Origin: Treponema sp.
GTDB lineage: Bacteria > Spirochaetota > Spirochaetia > Treponematales > Treponemataceae
NCBI GenBank assembly: GCA_017935745.1
Contig: JAGBGX010000012.1
Span: 1-64,000 of the forward strand
Length of the DNA stretch: 64,000 bases
Direction: 5' to 3'
The stretch's first letter is position 1, and each line of letters opens with the position of its first letter. This document shows, one piece after another, positions 7,773 through 16,640 of the stretch. Made by a program: the position numbers and the translations under genes. The notes beneath the pieces were generated by a model that saw only the letters and a program-made list of their open reading frames with translations, ran no database searches and was not told the DNA's origin.

Positions 7773-9803
7773 CTAGTTCTGCCGCCTGTTTCCCTGGTTC
7801 GCAAAATTCCGGATTGTGGACTGCTGGCTTTCAAGGCTGTCCAGCGTGCCTTCCATGTTTGCGTACTTCCGCTTCAGCTCGGATTCCTTTCTGTCAAGCT
7901 GCGTCTGAAGCCTGCTTATCTTGGAATTGGAGCTTTTTATCTGGGTTTCCAGCGAATTTGTCTTTGAGGAAATAATTCCGCCGGACTGAACCCACGAAGC
8001 GAGCTGCCTGTCAAGCTTGAATCCGATGCCGTCATCAATAACCAGATCGCCGTCAGAGTCATATCCGAACAGATTTTTTATCTGGCTCAGATGCGACTTC
8101 AGCGATTCGTCAAGCTTTTTTTCATCTACTTCAAGATAGCCGCGCATTTGGGAAGGCGAGTAGCCGCGCGCGCCTCCGCTTGCATTTGTAGAAATGCCGA
8201 TCTGTGAAAGCAGCGTAATGCCGGCATCGTCTGCAAAGCGGTAGCTTGAGGAAACTGTCTGCTGCAATGATGATTTTCCGTTTGTCAGTGAAAAGTCGCC
8301 CTGAAACATTCCAAGCCGCTCCTGCGCCTTTTCCTGCTCGTCAGGAGTCAGGTAGTCCAGCTCAGAGATGACTTCCGGCTTGTTGATAGACAGAATGTTC
8401 ATTTCTGCTATCGCCTGATTGTATTTCCCGACAAAGGTGATGATGGCATCCTTTGCCATTTCTGTGTCCGGCTGAATTTCAATTTTTACCGGCCGCTCTG
8501 TTTTTTCATGGATATGAAGCGTAACGTTCGGAACAATGTCATCAATGTCATTTGAAGGGCGCGTCATTGTGATGCCTTCGTACCGCAGCTGTGCGTCCTG
8601 GGCTGTGGAAACGGCATGCCGCGGCTCAAAGCCGGACGATTTTTTTTCGTCATGGTACAGCGGCCTTGTCACTGTCAGTTCCGTTCCTGAGCCTGGGTTG
8701 CGCACAATAAGCGCCTGCGCGCCGGGGAATTCAGAAAGGCTGAAGGAAACTGCTGTGCTGCCGCTTCCGTCGCTTGCAAGATGCGAGCTGTCCAGCGGCG
8801 TTTCCTTTCCGCCTGCATCCCGTATGAAAAACAGCTTTCCGCTGCCAGGTGTGGCAGGAGATGAAGGCAGCTCTTTTTCTGCGGGCGGCGGCAGGGTAGA
8901 GTCGCTGGGATTGTTCTGTATGCTGATTCCTTCGTATGTAATTCCGCCCGGCTGTGGAAGCTCGAGCGTCTGCGGCACTTCCTGCGCTGAATGCTCCGCG
9001 CTGCCTTGCACTGGCCGCTGTGAGAATGAAAATGTAACTTTTCCTGAAGGATTTTCTGCTGCGCTGTGAGGCAGTTTGACTTCAAGTTCTTTGTTCGCCC
9101 CGACAGTGACGGTGTCCTTGTCTTTTGACGCAGTGCTTCCTGAAAGCGGATCTGCTGAAAAATCCAGCGCAGCCGCTTCGCTTTTTACAGGGGAAATCAT
9201 TCCTGTGTCCTTTGCGAGGCTGAGCGCCTTGTTTTCAAACACAAGATTGTTTTCTGCTCCTGTCCTGAGGCTTTCAATTAAAAGGGCTTTTTTCCCGGCG
9301 CTTACGCCTATGAGGCTTGCCTTTATTGTTTCGCCGCCCCGCTTGTTCAAGGCTGTAACAAAGTCGCTGATTTTTCCGCCTTTCCAGCTGAATTCGACTG
9401 TTTTGTCGCCTGCCTTGTATGTATATGTGCCCGGCGGAACCTGCATGTCGCTGCTGATTTCATCGCTTAAAAAGCGGTCTGCTGCCGCGGGCTGGAGAAC
9501 TTCAATTTTAAACGAGCCGAATTCCGCTTCCCGCCCTGCATCTGCGCTTACTGCGCCTTCATCTGAAGAGGACGAAAGCTTGCTGCTGAACGGATTTTCA
9601 AATGAGTAGAGTGTCTTTACACTGTCCCGCAGCGAAGCCATCTTCTGGTTTACGCCTCTCCATGCGTCCTGCTGCTTTTTGTATGTTTCAAGGTTGGCTT
9701 CTTCTCTTTTTAATGGAATCCGCTCGACTTCCATCAGAGATTCTACGAGATCATTTGTTTTATATCTGTCGCTTACGCCGGGTATGTTCAGTCCGTCTGC
9801 CAT
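7773..9803 (-). CDS. fliD: Flagellar filament cap protein FliD (HAP2)
   Basis: 676 aa, long but within the spirochete range. The N-terminal FliD domain opens MADGLNIPGVSDRYKTNDLVESLMEVERIPLKREE. The C-terminal domain ends in a coiled coil (LETQIKSSNSKISRLQTQLDRKESEL) and a short IRNFANQGNRRQN tail. FliD caps the growing filament and folds flagellin. The central region, about residues 200-400, is Pro/Ser/Gly-rich and looks poorly conserved, as usual for the exposed domains. Start ATG overlaps the flaG stop by one base (TAATG), indicating coupling. Confidence 0.93.
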   Translation of the reverse strand: MADGLNIPGVSDRYKTNDLVESLMEVERIPLKREEANLETYKKQQDAWRGVNQKMASLRDSVKTLYSFENPFSSKLSSSSDEGAVSADAGREAEFGSFKIEVLQPAAADRFLSDEISSDMQVPPGTYTYKAGDKTVEFSWKGGKISDFVTALNKRGGETIKASLIGVSAGKKALLIESLRTGAENNLVFENKALSLAKDTGMISPVKSEAAALDFSADPLSGSTASKDKDTVTVGANKELEVKLPHSAAENPSGKVTFSFSQRPVQGSAEHSAQEVPQTLELPQPGGITYEGISIQNNPSDSTLPPPAEKELPSSPATPGSGKLFFIRDAGGKETPLDSSHLASDGSGSTAVSFSLSEFPGAQALIVRNPGSGTELTVTRPLYHDEKKSSGFEPRHAVSTAQDAQLRYEGITMTRPSNDIDDIVPNVTLHIHEKTERPVKIEIQPDTEMAKDAIITFVGKYNQAIAEMNILSINKPEVISELDYLTPDEQEKAQERLGMFQGDFSLTNGKSSLQQTVSSSYRFADDAGITLLSQIGISTNASGGARGYSPSQMRGYLEVDEKKLDESLKSHLSQIKNLFGYDSDGDLVIDDGIGFKLDRQLASWVQSGGIISSKTNSLETQIKSSNSKISRLQTQLDRKESELKRKYANMEGTLDSLESQQSTIRNFANQGNRRQN

Positions 9804-10174
9804 TAAATCATTTCATCAAACAGCACGCCGATAGCCTGCTTCATCCGTGCCTGTATGCGCTGCATGTCCTCTGATGGGATTTCCCGGATAATTTCATTTG
9901 TCTGGGCATCTACAACAGTTACAATAACTTTGTCAAGCTCGCTGTTCACATTGAAGTGCAGCTTGTGGCCTGTCACCAGATCAGAAAGCCGCTGCAGCTC
10001 CTGCACAGAAGCCTCAAGCTCCGCTTTGTTTTTTTCAATATTCTGAAGAACTTCCGATGCAGAGGCAGGAAGCACTCCTTTTGTCTGTACTCCGCTTTTC
10101 CGAGGGGAATACAGGGTGTAGTCATTGCGGCCGTCCGTTGCCAGTGCCTGACCATTTATACGGGCTGTATTCAT
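9803..10174 (-). CDS. flaG: Flagellar protein FlaG
   Basis: 123 aa. The C-terminal half has the FlaG pattern: LHFNVNSELDKVIVTVVDAQTNEIIREIPSEDMQRIQARMK. FlaG affects filament length and precedes fliD in many bacteria. Two ATGs compete at 10180 and 10174. AGGAGG lies 8 nt from the second and only 2 nt from the first, so MNTARINGQ is preferred; the longest frame adds 15 residues. It overlaps fliD by one base. A possible terminator hairpin separates it from the flagellin gene upstream. Confidence 0.9.
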   Translation of the reverse strand: MNTARINGQALATDGRNDYTLYSPRKSGVQTKGVLPASASEVLQNIEKNKAELEASVQELQRLSDLVTGHKLHFNVNSELDKVIVTVVDAQTNEIIREIPSEDMQRIQARMKQAIGVLFDEMI

Positions 10175-10201
10175 GGACATTTCCTCCTGAAATAAAGAAG
10201 A

Positions 10202-10224
10202 GAGGGGAAGGGGGCGCACCCCTC
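10202..10224 (-). terminator. G/C-rich hairpin between flaB and flaG
   Basis: GAGGGG/CCCCTC arms, with an alternative tight GGGG-TGCG-CCCC hairpin, followed on the minus strand by TTCTTTATTTC. It may attenuate transcription from flagellin into flaG-fliD, keeping flagellin mRNA in excess. The U-tract is interrupted, so readthrough is likely. Confidence 0.4.
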
Positions 10225-10308
10225 CTCACTCTTACGTATTCTCTGTCTAAAAGAAGACATCCAGATTTCTCTTGTCCAGAAAATACGGTTACAGTTTTAC
10301 CTGTTATG

Positions 10309-11163
10309 CTACTGCAGCAGGGCCAGTACATTCTGTGACTGGCTGTTTGCCTGTGCAAGCATTGCTGTTCCGGCCTGTGTAAGGATAGAATTCTTTGTGT
10401 ACTCCACCATTTCAGAAGCCATGTCTGTGTCGCGGATAAGTGACTCTGCGCTCTGCATGTTTTCTGCTGCGATGGCGATACCCTCAGATGCTATTTCGAA
10501 ACGGTTCTGATACGCGCCGAGATCTGCTCTCTGCCGAGAAACTGACTTCAGTGCGGCATCAATTGTTCCGATTGCCATGTTGGCTGTGTCAGGTGTAGAA
10601 ATGCTGATCTGCTCATCTGTTCCCTGAGAACCCTTGAGACCGAGCGCCTGAGCTGTCATCGTTCCGATAAACGCTGTGACTCTCTGATCCATATTGGCGC
10701 CAACCTGGAATGTCATTACAGTGTTTGTTGCAGAATTCTCTGCAAAGCGTCCTGTAAGCATATTCATTCCGTTGAACTGAGCCTGTGAAGCAATGCGGTC
10801 TACTTCAGCAACAAGCTGAGAAACTTCAACCTGAATCTGCATGCGGTCTTCATCGCTGTAAATTCCGTTGGCAGACTGAACTGAAAGCTCACGGATGCGC
10901 TGAAGAATGTCTGTAGTCTCCTGCAGATATCCTTCTGTTGCCTGAATGAAAGAAACTCCGTTCTGAATGTTTCTGTTAGCCTGATTAAGTCCGCGGATCT
11001 GGCTGCGCAGCTTTTCAGAAACTGCAAGCCCTGAAGCATCATCGCCTGCGCGGTTGATTTTTTCGCCTGAACTGAGCTTTTCAATGTTGCCCATCAGCTG
11101 TGAATTTGAAACTCCCAGCGTGCGGTTTGCAAACATTGAACTCATGTTGTGATTAATGACCAT
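10309..11163 (-). CDS. flaB: Periplasmic flagellin FlaB (first copy)
   Basis: 284 aa, the usual core flagellin length in spirochetes with no hypervariable insertion. The N-terminus [62 protein letters not shown] and C-terminus [26 protein letters not shown] are FlaB signatures (given as patterns). It forms the core of the periplasmic flagellum. GGAGG lies 8 nt before the start, and a short ATGAA/TTCAT hairpin lies just upstream. Very similar to the neighbouring copy at 11520-12380; amino-acid changes cluster in the middle third. Confidence 0.96.
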   Translation of the reverse strand: MVINHNMSSMFANRTLGVSNSQLMGNIEKLSSGEKINRAGDDASGLAVSEKLRSQIRGLNQANRNIQNGVSFIQATEGYLQETTDILQRIRELSVQSANGIYSDEDRMQIQVEVSQLVAEVDRIASQAQFNGMNMLTGRFAENSATNTVMTFQVGANMDQRVTAFIGTMTAQALGLKGSQGTDEQISISTPDTANMAIGTIDAALKSVSRQRADLGAYQNRFEIASEGIAIAAENMQSAESLIRDTDMASEMVEYTKNSILTQAGTAMLAQANSQSQNVLALLQ

Positions 11164-11519
11164 AATTGTCCTCCATGAATCTTTTCATAATGCTTCATGC
11201 ACTATGCCCGCCTGTAAAGGCTGCTGCCGGTTTTTGCGCCCCCGGCAGAGGTGTCAGACCTTGTACAGCAGGAACTGTTGCTTCTGCCTTGCCTTGTACA
11301 TGGAAAAGCAACTGTCTCTGCTGTTACAGACACACGGAGAACTGTTTTCAAAGAGCGGCTTCCTTGTCTTGCGGAAGGAAGCAAAGCCATGTCTGCACTC
11401 ATGGCAACTGTACGGACAGATTCAGAACAAGCAGGAAAAGAGCAGAACTGAACCTGGCCCAAGATTTTGGCTTAAAAGAACAGGAGTCTTCCATGCCCTT
11501 TTAAGCCAAGTATATCACA
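11164..11519 (-). other. Flagellin intergenic leader rich in inverted repeats
   Basis: 356 nt without a gene. On the minus strand it should be the flaB leader. It contains four perfect inverted repeats: 11467-11509 (12 bp, 19-nt loop), 11358-11382 (8 bp, 9-nt loop), 11277-11312 (7 bp) and 11224-11248 (7 bp). None has a proper U-tract. Reading frames here lack Shine-Dalgarno sequences and look spurious. Confidence 0.6.
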
Positions 11520-11537
11520 TTATTGCAGCAAAGACAA
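11509..11537 (-). promoter_or_regulatory. Candidate promoter for the downstream flagellin gene
   Basis: Minus-strand TTGTCT (11532-11537), 17-nt spacer, TATACT (11509-11514), overlapping the stop of the upstream flagellin. If used, it gives a leader of about 340 nt before the ATG at 11163. The predicted start would fall in the stem at 11467-11509. Confidence 0.45.
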
Positions 11538-12380
11538 GACATTTTGCGACTGGCTGTTAGCCTGCGCAAGCATTGCGACTCCGGACTGCGACAGCACTTG
11601 GTTCTTGACAAAGTCCACCATCTGGGAAGCCATGTCTGTGTCGCGGATTCTTGACTCTGACGCCTGCGTGTTTTCAGCCGCGATGTCAAGTCCCTTTACC
11701 GCATATTCAAGGCGGTTCTGGTACGCTCCGAGATCCGCGCGCTGCTTGTTGATCAGCTTGAGCGCGTCATCAAGCGTTCCGATGGCACGGTTTGCATCTC
11801 CCGGCGCCGCGATTGTCATAATCTCTTCGCTTCCGATTTCCTTGAGGCCGAGCGCCTGTGCTGTCATTGTTCCGATGAACACGAGCGTGCGCTGATCCAT
11901 GTTGGCGCCGATATGAAGCCACATGGAAGCTGTCGGCACGTTTTCGCCGGTTGCCTGGGCAAAGCGTCCTGTAAGCATGTTCATTCCGTTGAACTGAGCC
12001 TGAGAAGCGATGCGGTCTACTTCAGCAACAAGCTGGGAGACTTCAACCTGAATCTGCATGCGGTCTTCGTCAGAGTAGATTCCGTTGGAAGACTGGACTG
12101 CAAGCTCGCGGATGCGCTGGATGATGTCTGTTGTTTCCTGAAGGTAGCCTTCCGTTGTCTGGATAAAGCTGATGCCGTTTGCAGCGTTCCGTGAAGCCTG
12201 GTTCAGGCCGCGGATCTGAGACCTCATTTTTTCAGAGACTGCAAGTCCTGAGGCGTCGTCTCCGGCGCGGTTGATTCTTTCACCTGAAGAGAGTTTCTCC
12301 ATATCCTTCTGGAGAGAAAGCTGGGTTACTCCGAGCGTGCGGTTAGCAAACAGTGCGGACATGTTGTGGTTGATGACCAT
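11520..12380 (-). CDS. flaB: Periplasmic flagellin FlaB (second copy)
   Basis: 286 aa, a paralogue of the gene downstream of it. It starts [20 protein letters not shown] and ends [20 protein letters not shown], the conserved assembly helices. Treponemes usually carry several FlaB proteins that co-assemble inside a FlaA sheath. It has the best-defined control region of the two: a sigma-28 promoter at 12537-12564 and a roughly 150-nt leader with a hairpin containing ACGGA and a second ACGGA in the ribosome-binding site (GGAGG, 8 nt before ATG). Confidence 0.96.
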   Translation of the reverse strand: MVINHNMSALFANRTLGVTQLSLQKDMEKLSSGERINRAGDDASGLAVSEKMRSQIRGLNQASRNAANGISFIQTTEGYLQETTDIIQRIRELAVQSSNGIYSDEDRMQIQVEVSQLVAEVDRIASQAQFNGMNMLTGRFAQATGENVPTASMWLHIGANMDQRTLVFIGTMTAQALGLKEIGSEEIMTIAAPGDANRAIGTLDDALKLINKQRADLGAYQNRLEYAVKGLDIAAENTQASESRIRDTDMASQMVDFVKNQVLSQSGVAMLAQANSQSQNVLSLLQ

Positions 12381-12388
12381 AATGAGTT

Positions 12389-12426
12389 CCTCCGTGGAAT
12401 TGTTCAGGCCAAATCCGTTCGGCCTG
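12389..12426 (-). promoter_or_regulatory. Probable dual CsrA-binding site in flagellin leader
   Basis: In the mRNA sense, a 6-bp hairpin (CAGGCC / GGCCTG, 12405-12426) displays ACGGAT in its 10-nt loop. The Shine-Dalgarno (12389-12393) lies within a second ACGGAGG. The two GGA cores are 23 nt apart. This is the known geometry for CsrA dimer bridging in flagellin (hag) leaders, one site in a loop and one covering the ribosome-binding site. Confidence 0.6.
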
Positions 12427-12428
12427 GC

Positions 12429-12477
12429 TGTAAAAGATCACATCTGTATTACAAGGCTACATCTGCAATCTTTTACA
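12429..12477 (-). repeat. 10-bp inverted repeat in flagellin leader
   Basis: TGTAAAAGAT and ATCTTTTACA form perfect arms with a 29-nt loop, just upstream of the ACGGA hairpin. It probably shapes or stabilises the 5' end of the flagellin mRNA. Confidence 0.5.
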
Positions 12478-12536
12478 TTTGAGAAGCCCGTCTGATATCT
12501 TCTACGAAGTTGAACAGCCGTAGTTCCTCACTATAT

Positions 12537-12564
12537 TCTTCGGCAGAACTGCATAAAAACTTTA
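12537..12564 (-). promoter_or_regulatory. Sigma-28-type promoter of flagellin
   Basis: Minus-strand TAAAGTTT (12557-12564) and GCCGAAGA (12537-12544) with a 12-nt gap, one longer than the enterobacterial N11 but within the range of other FliA-type promoters. Transcription should start near 12530, giving a 150-nt leader. The -35 element overlaps the last codon of the glycosyltransferase gene. Confidence 0.7.
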
Positions 12565-13638
12565 CTGCTTTTTTTCATTTTCTATGATTTTTTTGAGTTT
12601 CAGCGCTGCGTTGCGGTAAGTGTATGTTTCCAGGACTGCTGACGCGCTTTCGCTCCTGTCCTGAAGCAGCTCTTCCAGGCGGCAGTCCGTGCTGGCGGGG
12701 TTGATGTAGGATGCCGCGCTTCCGTATATTTCAGGCAGGCTCGCAGAATGTGAAACGATAATCCGGGCTTTGCAGGAAAGGGCCTCTAACGGCGGAATGC
12801 CGAACCCTTCATAATAGGAAGGAAATACAAAAGCTCTGCATTTTTCCATAAGCGCCTTGACCTGTCCGTCCGTGACATAGCCCAGAAGCACTGCGTTCGG
12901 CAGCTCCTGAAGAAGGCGCAGCTCCTGCGGCACAAATCCCCCTGAGATTGCCTTCCCGGAGATTGCAAACAGCTCCTGCGGACGGGCTGATGCGTATTCA
13001 GCAATCCACCGTATGTTTTTGCGCTTTGAAAGGCTTCCGAGCGTAAAGTAGAATGCTTCTTTTTCAAGGCGGGGAAATTTCTGAAAAATAGAGCTGTCGC
13101 TTTTGATGCAGGCAAAATGATCCCATCCGTTGGGAATGACTTCAGTCCTTGAGGACAGGACATGGTATGCCTCCATTATCCGGCGCCTGCTGAATTCAGA
13201 GACTGTGAGAATTTTCTGTGCGTTCCGCGCGATGTTCCAGTATGAGAGCCTGCTGTACATCATGATGAGCTTTTCTCTGAGGGAGGAAAAGTCCTGCGGA
13301 CAGTCCTTTGCATAAATGTCATGGATAAAGGCAAGCCCGCAGGCTTTTCCCAGCGGCGCAGTGTTTGAGAAATTCAGCCCGGTGGCTTTCTGCCGCCTGC
13401 ATTCCCGTGCAAATGTTCCCATGTCCCACAGCGGAAAGGAGCGGACTGCCTTTTTTGACACGAGTATGGATATGTTCTGGTAGCGGGGAATGTCCTGCGC
13501 GTTTGCAGGAACGTACAGTGACACACCGCTGCCGCTCTCCAGCAGCGTGTCAAGCTCCCGGCAGATTTCCCATGCGAACCGCTCGATTCCAGTAAGGCTG
13601 CGGCACAGGAAATTTCCATTGATGAGAATTTTCCCCAT
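12562..13638 (-). CDS. Glycosyltransferase, GT4/GT-B family
   Basis: 358 aa. It has the GT-B group 1 C-terminal domain: LTVSEFSRRRI (about 150), FTLGSLSKRKNI (about 210), and the nucleotide-sugar E-x7-E motif in YEGFGIPPLEALS (about 290). Such enzymes transfer a sugar from a nucleotide donor to an acceptor at the cytoplasmic face. No signal peptide. It starts 6 nt after the UDP-glucose dehydrogenase stop and ends at the flagellin promoter. Acceptor unknown; a flagellin or envelope glycan is possible from context. The start ATG has only a weak AGG upstream. Confidence 0.85.
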   Translation of the reverse strand: MGKILINGNFLCRSLTGIERFAWEICRELDTLLESGSGVSLYVPANAQDIPRYQNISILVSKKAVRSFPLWDMGTFARECRRQKATGLNFSNTAPLGKACGLAFIHDIYAKDCPQDFSSLREKLIMMYSRLSYWNIARNAQKILTVSEFSRRRIMEAYHVLSSRTEVIPNGWDHFACIKSDSSIFQKFPRLEKEAFYFTLGSLSKRKNIRWIAEYASARPQELFAISGKAISGGFVPQELRLLQELPNAVLLGYVTDGQVKALMEKCRAFVFPSYYEGFGIPPLEALSCKARIIVSHSASLPEIYGSAASYINPASTDCRLEELLQDRSESASAVLETYTYRNAALKLKKIIENEKKQ

Positions 13639-13644
13639 GGCAGC

Positions 13645-14829
13645 CTAGTCCCGTGAATACAGATCCCGTGTATATACTTTTTGGCGCACATCAGAAAGCT
13701 CATCTGTCATTCTGTTTGTGATGATGATGTCGCTTGCTTCCTTGAATTCCTCGAGGCTTCTGACTACCTTTGAATTGAAAAATGTGTCTTCTGCAAGGGA
13801 AGGCTCGTACACAATGACTGGAATTCCCTTTGCCTTTATGCGCTTCATTATGCCCTGAATGGAGCTTTGCCTGAAGTTGTCGCTGTTTGCCTTCATGGTA
13901 AGCCGGTAAACTCCGACAGTGCCCGGCTTTTTCGCGATAATCTGGCTGGCAATAAAGTCCTTCCTTGTTGTGTTTGACTCAACGATTGCATGAATCAGGT
14001 TCTGCGGCACGTCCCTGTAGTTTGCAAGAAGCTGCTTTGTGTCCTTGGGAAGACAGTATCCGCCGTACCCGAAAGACGGATTGTTGTAAAAGTTCCCGAT
14101 TCTCGGATCAAGGCAGATGCCTTCGATGATTGACTGCGCATTGAGTCCGCGCAGCTCCGAATATGTGTCAAGCTCGTTGAAGTATGCGACCCGCAGCGCA
14201 AGATATGTGTTTGCAAAGAGCTTTATAGCTTCCGCCTCTGTGCAGTGGGGATGCAGGACGCGCACATCTTTTTTTATGGCTCCTTCCATGAGAAGCGAGG
14301 CGAACTGCTGCGCCTTTTCCCGCAGTTCAGGGCAGTTTTTCGGAAAGCTTACAACAATTCTGGAAGGATGAAGATTGTCATACAGCGCGTGTCCTTCCCG
14401 CAGAAATTCCGGGGAAAAAAGAATGTTTTTTATGTGAAGCTCCTGAGCGATCTTTTCCGTGTAGCCGACCGGCACTGTTGACTTTATGACAACTGTCGCT
14501 TCAGGATTTATTCTTTTGGCTGCTTCAAGTACTGATTCCACAGAGGAGGTGTCAAAGTAGTTTTTTTCATCATCATAGTTTGTCGGTGTTGAAATCAGAA
14601 TGAAATCTGCGTTTCTGTATGCTGCTTCCGCGTCAGAAGTAGCTGTGAGATTCAGTTTTTTTGAGGAAAGGTACTCCTCGATTTCCTTGTCAGCTATGGG
14701 GGATTTTCTGCTGTTTATCATGTCCACTTTTTGGGAGACAATGTCAACGGCCGTAACTTCATTATGCTGGGCAAGCAGAATTGCGTTTGAAAGGCCGACA
14801 TATCCTGTTCCTGCGACTGCAATTTTCAT
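13645..14829 (-). CDS. ugd: UDP-glucose 6-dehydrogenase
   Basis: 394 aa, close in length and sequence to E. coli Ugd as I recall it. It has the NAD-binding GTGYVGLS (7-14), [32 protein letters not shown], and the catalytic cysteine in [16 protein letters not shown]. It oxidises UDP-glucose to UDP-glucuronate with 2 NAD+, supplying acidic sugar for surface or flagellar glycans. Shine-Dalgarno GGGAGGG lies 4 nt before ATG. The downstream gene is a glycosyltransferase in the same operon, which may use the product or its derivative. Confidence 0.95.
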   Translation of the reverse strand: MKIAVAGTGYVGLSNAILLAQHNEVTAVDIVSQKVDMINSRKSPIADKEIEEYLSSKKLNLTATSDAEAAYRNADFILISTPTNYDDEKNYFDTSSVESVLEAAKRINPEATVVIKSTVPVGYTEKIAQELHIKNILFSPEFLREGHALYDNLHPSRIVVSFPKNCPELREKAQQFASLLMEGAIKKDVRVLHPHCTEAEAIKLFANTYLALRVAYFNELDTYSELRGLNAQSIIEGICLDPRIGNFYNNPSFGYGGYCLPKDTKQLLANYRDVPQNLIHAIVESNTTRKDFIASQIIAKKPGTVGVYRLTMKANSDNFRQSSIQGIMKRIKAKGIPVIVYEPSLAEDTFFNSKVVRSLEEFKEASDIIITNRMTDELSDVRQKVYTRDLYSRD

Positions 14830-14912
14830 TTCACCCTCCCGTAAGTGTATCTGGCTGTTTTGATAAGTGCTGTTAAAAAAAAGAAACTGCCTGCCTGTAA
14901 AAAAAAATCCAT

Positions 14913-14950
14913 AAAAAACAGCAGCTATAGAGGCTCAGCGGCTGTCTGTT
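14913..14950 (-). terminator. Probable terminator of the tRNA-Gly transcript
   Basis: On the minus strand, AACAGACAGC pairs with GCTGCTGTT (one bulged A), followed by TTTTTT and, a few bases later, a longer T run. It lies about 75 nt downstream of tRNA-Gly and upstream of ugd. Confidence 0.5.
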
Positions 14951-15025
14951 GCCGTTTTGCTGTCAATCTGCTGTCACGGACTGTTTTTCTGGCCTTAACT
15001 TCTTGTATTATAAAGAAATAAATTC

Positions 15026-15098
15026 AGCGGCAGAAGGGAGTCGAACCCTCGTCTCCAGCTTGGAAGGCTGGGGTAATAAGCCGTTATACGACTGCCGC
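15026..15098 (-). tRNA. tRNA-Gly (anticodon TCC)
   Basis: 73 nt. The acceptor GCGGCAG pairs with CTGCCGC and the discriminator is U. The anticodon loop is CTTCCAA in a CCAGC/GCTGG stem, giving UCC, which reads GGA/GGG. The T-arm has a normal TTCGACT loop. CCA is not encoded, so a CCA-adding enzyme is needed, as for the other two tRNAs here. Confidence 0.95.
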
Positions 15099-15114
15099 AC
15101 TGCTTATATTCAAA

Positions 15115-15143
15115 ATAGTATATCAGAGAAAAACAAATGTCAA
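15115..15143 (-). promoter_or_regulatory. Sigma-70 promoter of tRNA-Gly
   Basis: Minus-strand TTGACA (15138-15143), 17-nt spacer, TACTAT (15115-15120; TATACT two bases upstream is the alternative). The -10 ends 16 nt before the mature tRNA. Confidence 0.8.
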
Positions 15144-15147
15144 CAGG

Positions 15148-15173
15148 ATTCAGCGGTTTTTGCTGAATTTTTT
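15148..15173 (+). terminator. Hairpin between divergent promoters
   Basis: ATTCAGC/GCTGAAT, 7-nt loop, followed by six T on the plus strand. It lies between the tRNA-Gly and permease promoters, so no obvious plus-strand transcript needs it. It may insulate the permease from spurious readthrough. Confidence 0.4.
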
Positions 15174-15183
15174 GCGTTCCTCT

Positions 15184-15213
15184 CTGTCAATTTTTTCTTC
15201 CAGATGATATAAT
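15184..15213 (+). promoter_or_regulatory. Sigma-70 promoter of purine permease
   Basis: CTGTCA (15184-15189), 18-nt spacer, perfect TATAAT (15208-15213). Leader of about 32 nt, with TGGAGG before the ATG. The leader is too short for a purine riboswitch. Confidence 0.7.
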
Positions 15214-15252
15214 CAGCGCGTATTTTACTTAGTTTCTGGAGGAATATTTTTT

Positions 15253-16563
15253 ATGGATACGTTTTTCAAGCTGAAGGAAAACGGCACAACGGTAAACCGT
15301 GAAATTGTCGGCGGCATTACAACGTTCCTTGCCATGGCCTATATACTTGCCGTGAATCCGAACATTCTGGCGGCGGAAGGAACCGGGCTTGCATGGAATT
15401 CTGTCTTTACGGCGACTGCCGTTTCTGCGGCTGCGGCAACGCTTGTGATGGCGTTCCTTGCGAATCTCCCTGTTGCGCTTGCGCCGGGACTCGGGCTGAA
15501 TGCGTTCTTTACGTATACGGTTGTCTTCGGAATGGGGTGTTCCGCTGCGTTTGCGCTGACGGCTGTGCTTATTGAAGGAATTATTTTTATTGCGCTTTCT
15601 CTGTTCGGAATCCGGGAAAAAATCATCCGCTCGATTCCTGAGGGAATAAAGAAAGCTGTTGCTGTCGGCATCGGGCTTTTTATAACAATCATCGGGCTTG
15701 TCAACGCCGGAATTGTTTCTACGCATACAGGAACGGCAATCGGTTTTGTGAATTTCACGATGGAAAACAGAACCGCGATTGTGGCTGTAATCGGCCTGAT
15801 TATAACTGTTGTGCTGTACGTGATGAAGGTTCCCGGCGCTATTCTTATTGCGGTCATTGCAACAACGGTGATCGGAATTCCGTTTTCTGTCACGGCGGTT
15901 CCGGAGAACTGGAAGCCGTTTTCCATGCCCGCGGCTCCTCATCTGTTTCATTTTGAATGGGCGAATGTTCTGTCAGTGAAATTTTTCATAGTGCTGTTTA
16001 CGTTCCTCTTTACGGATATGTTTGACACGATAGGCACGCTGATGGGAGTCGCAGAGCAGGGGAACCTGAAGAACCCGGACGGAACTATCCGCAACGCAAA
16101 AGGCGCTCTTCTTGCTGATGCCATCGGAACGGTTGCGGGCGCGTGCCTGGGAACTTCAACGGTGACATCGTTTGTCGAGTCAACTTCTGGCGTTGCTGCA
16201 GGAACTCGCACCGGGCTTGCGTCTGCCGTGACAGGAATTCTGTTCCTGCTTTCCCTTTTCCTAACTCCGCTGTTTTCCCTTGTTCCTGCGGCCGCAACAG
16301 CTCCCGCGCTGATTTTTGTAGGCTACCTGATGATGCAGTCTGCCTCCGCCATACGGTTTGACGATCCCACGGAAGGAATCCCCGCGTTCATTACAATCAT
16401 GACGATGCCGTTTTCCTATTCAATTTCCAAGGGAATTGCATGGGGAATGATTTCCTATGTTATCGCAAAGTGCGCGGCAAGGCGTGCAAAGGAAATTCCT
16501 GTGTTCACATGGATTCTTGCGGCGGTCTTTGTCGCTGATATCATTTTTGAAGCCTGCAAGTAG
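15253..16563 (+). CDS. AzgA/PbuG-type hypoxanthine/guanine permease
   Basis: 436 aa, about 12-14 membrane segments. It belongs to the AzgA branch of the NCS2 nucleobase transporters: NREIVGGITTFLAMAYILAVNPNIL near the start, ALAPGLGLNAFFTYTVV, and the later FTDMFDTIGTLMGVAEQG and TSTVTSFVESTSGVAAGTRTGLASAVTG, all hallmark segments. Imports purine bases by proton symport for salvage. Shine-Dalgarno CTGGAGG. Single-gene unit with its own promoter; a TTCCGTCTG/CAGACGGAA hairpin at 16574-16620 follows the stop, without a U-tract. Confidence 0.92.
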   Translation: MDTFFKLKENGTTVNREIVGGITTFLAMAYILAVNPNILAAEGTGLAWNSVFTATAVSAAAATLVMAFLANLPVALAPGLGLNAFFTYTVVFGMGCSAAFALTAVLIEGIIFIALSLFGIREKIIRSIPEGIKKAVAVGIGLFITIIGLVNAGIVSTHTGTAIGFVNFTMENRTAIVAVIGLIITVVLYVMKVPGAILIAVIATTVIGIPFSVTAVPENWKPFSMPAAPHLFHFEWANVLSVKFFIVLFTFLFTDMFDTIGTLMGVAEQGNLKNPDGTIRNAKGALLADAIGTVAGACLGTSTVTSFVESTSGVAAGTRTGLASAVTGILFLLSLFLTPLFSLVPAAATAPALIFVGYLMMQSASAIRFDDPTEGIPAFITIMTMPFSYSISKGIAWGMISYVIAKCAARRAKEIPVFTWILAAVFVADIIFEACK

Positions 16564-16640
16564 AAGTCTCATTTTCCGTCTGTACGGCTGTGCATCTGTG
16601 TGCCTGCGCGCCAGACGGAACTGCCTGTCCTGGAGTGTAA

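Noticed and set aside
15214..15252. Purine riboswitch before the AzgA-type permease
   Set aside because: The leader after the visible promoter is under 40 nt, too short for an aptamer, and no conserved loops are seen.
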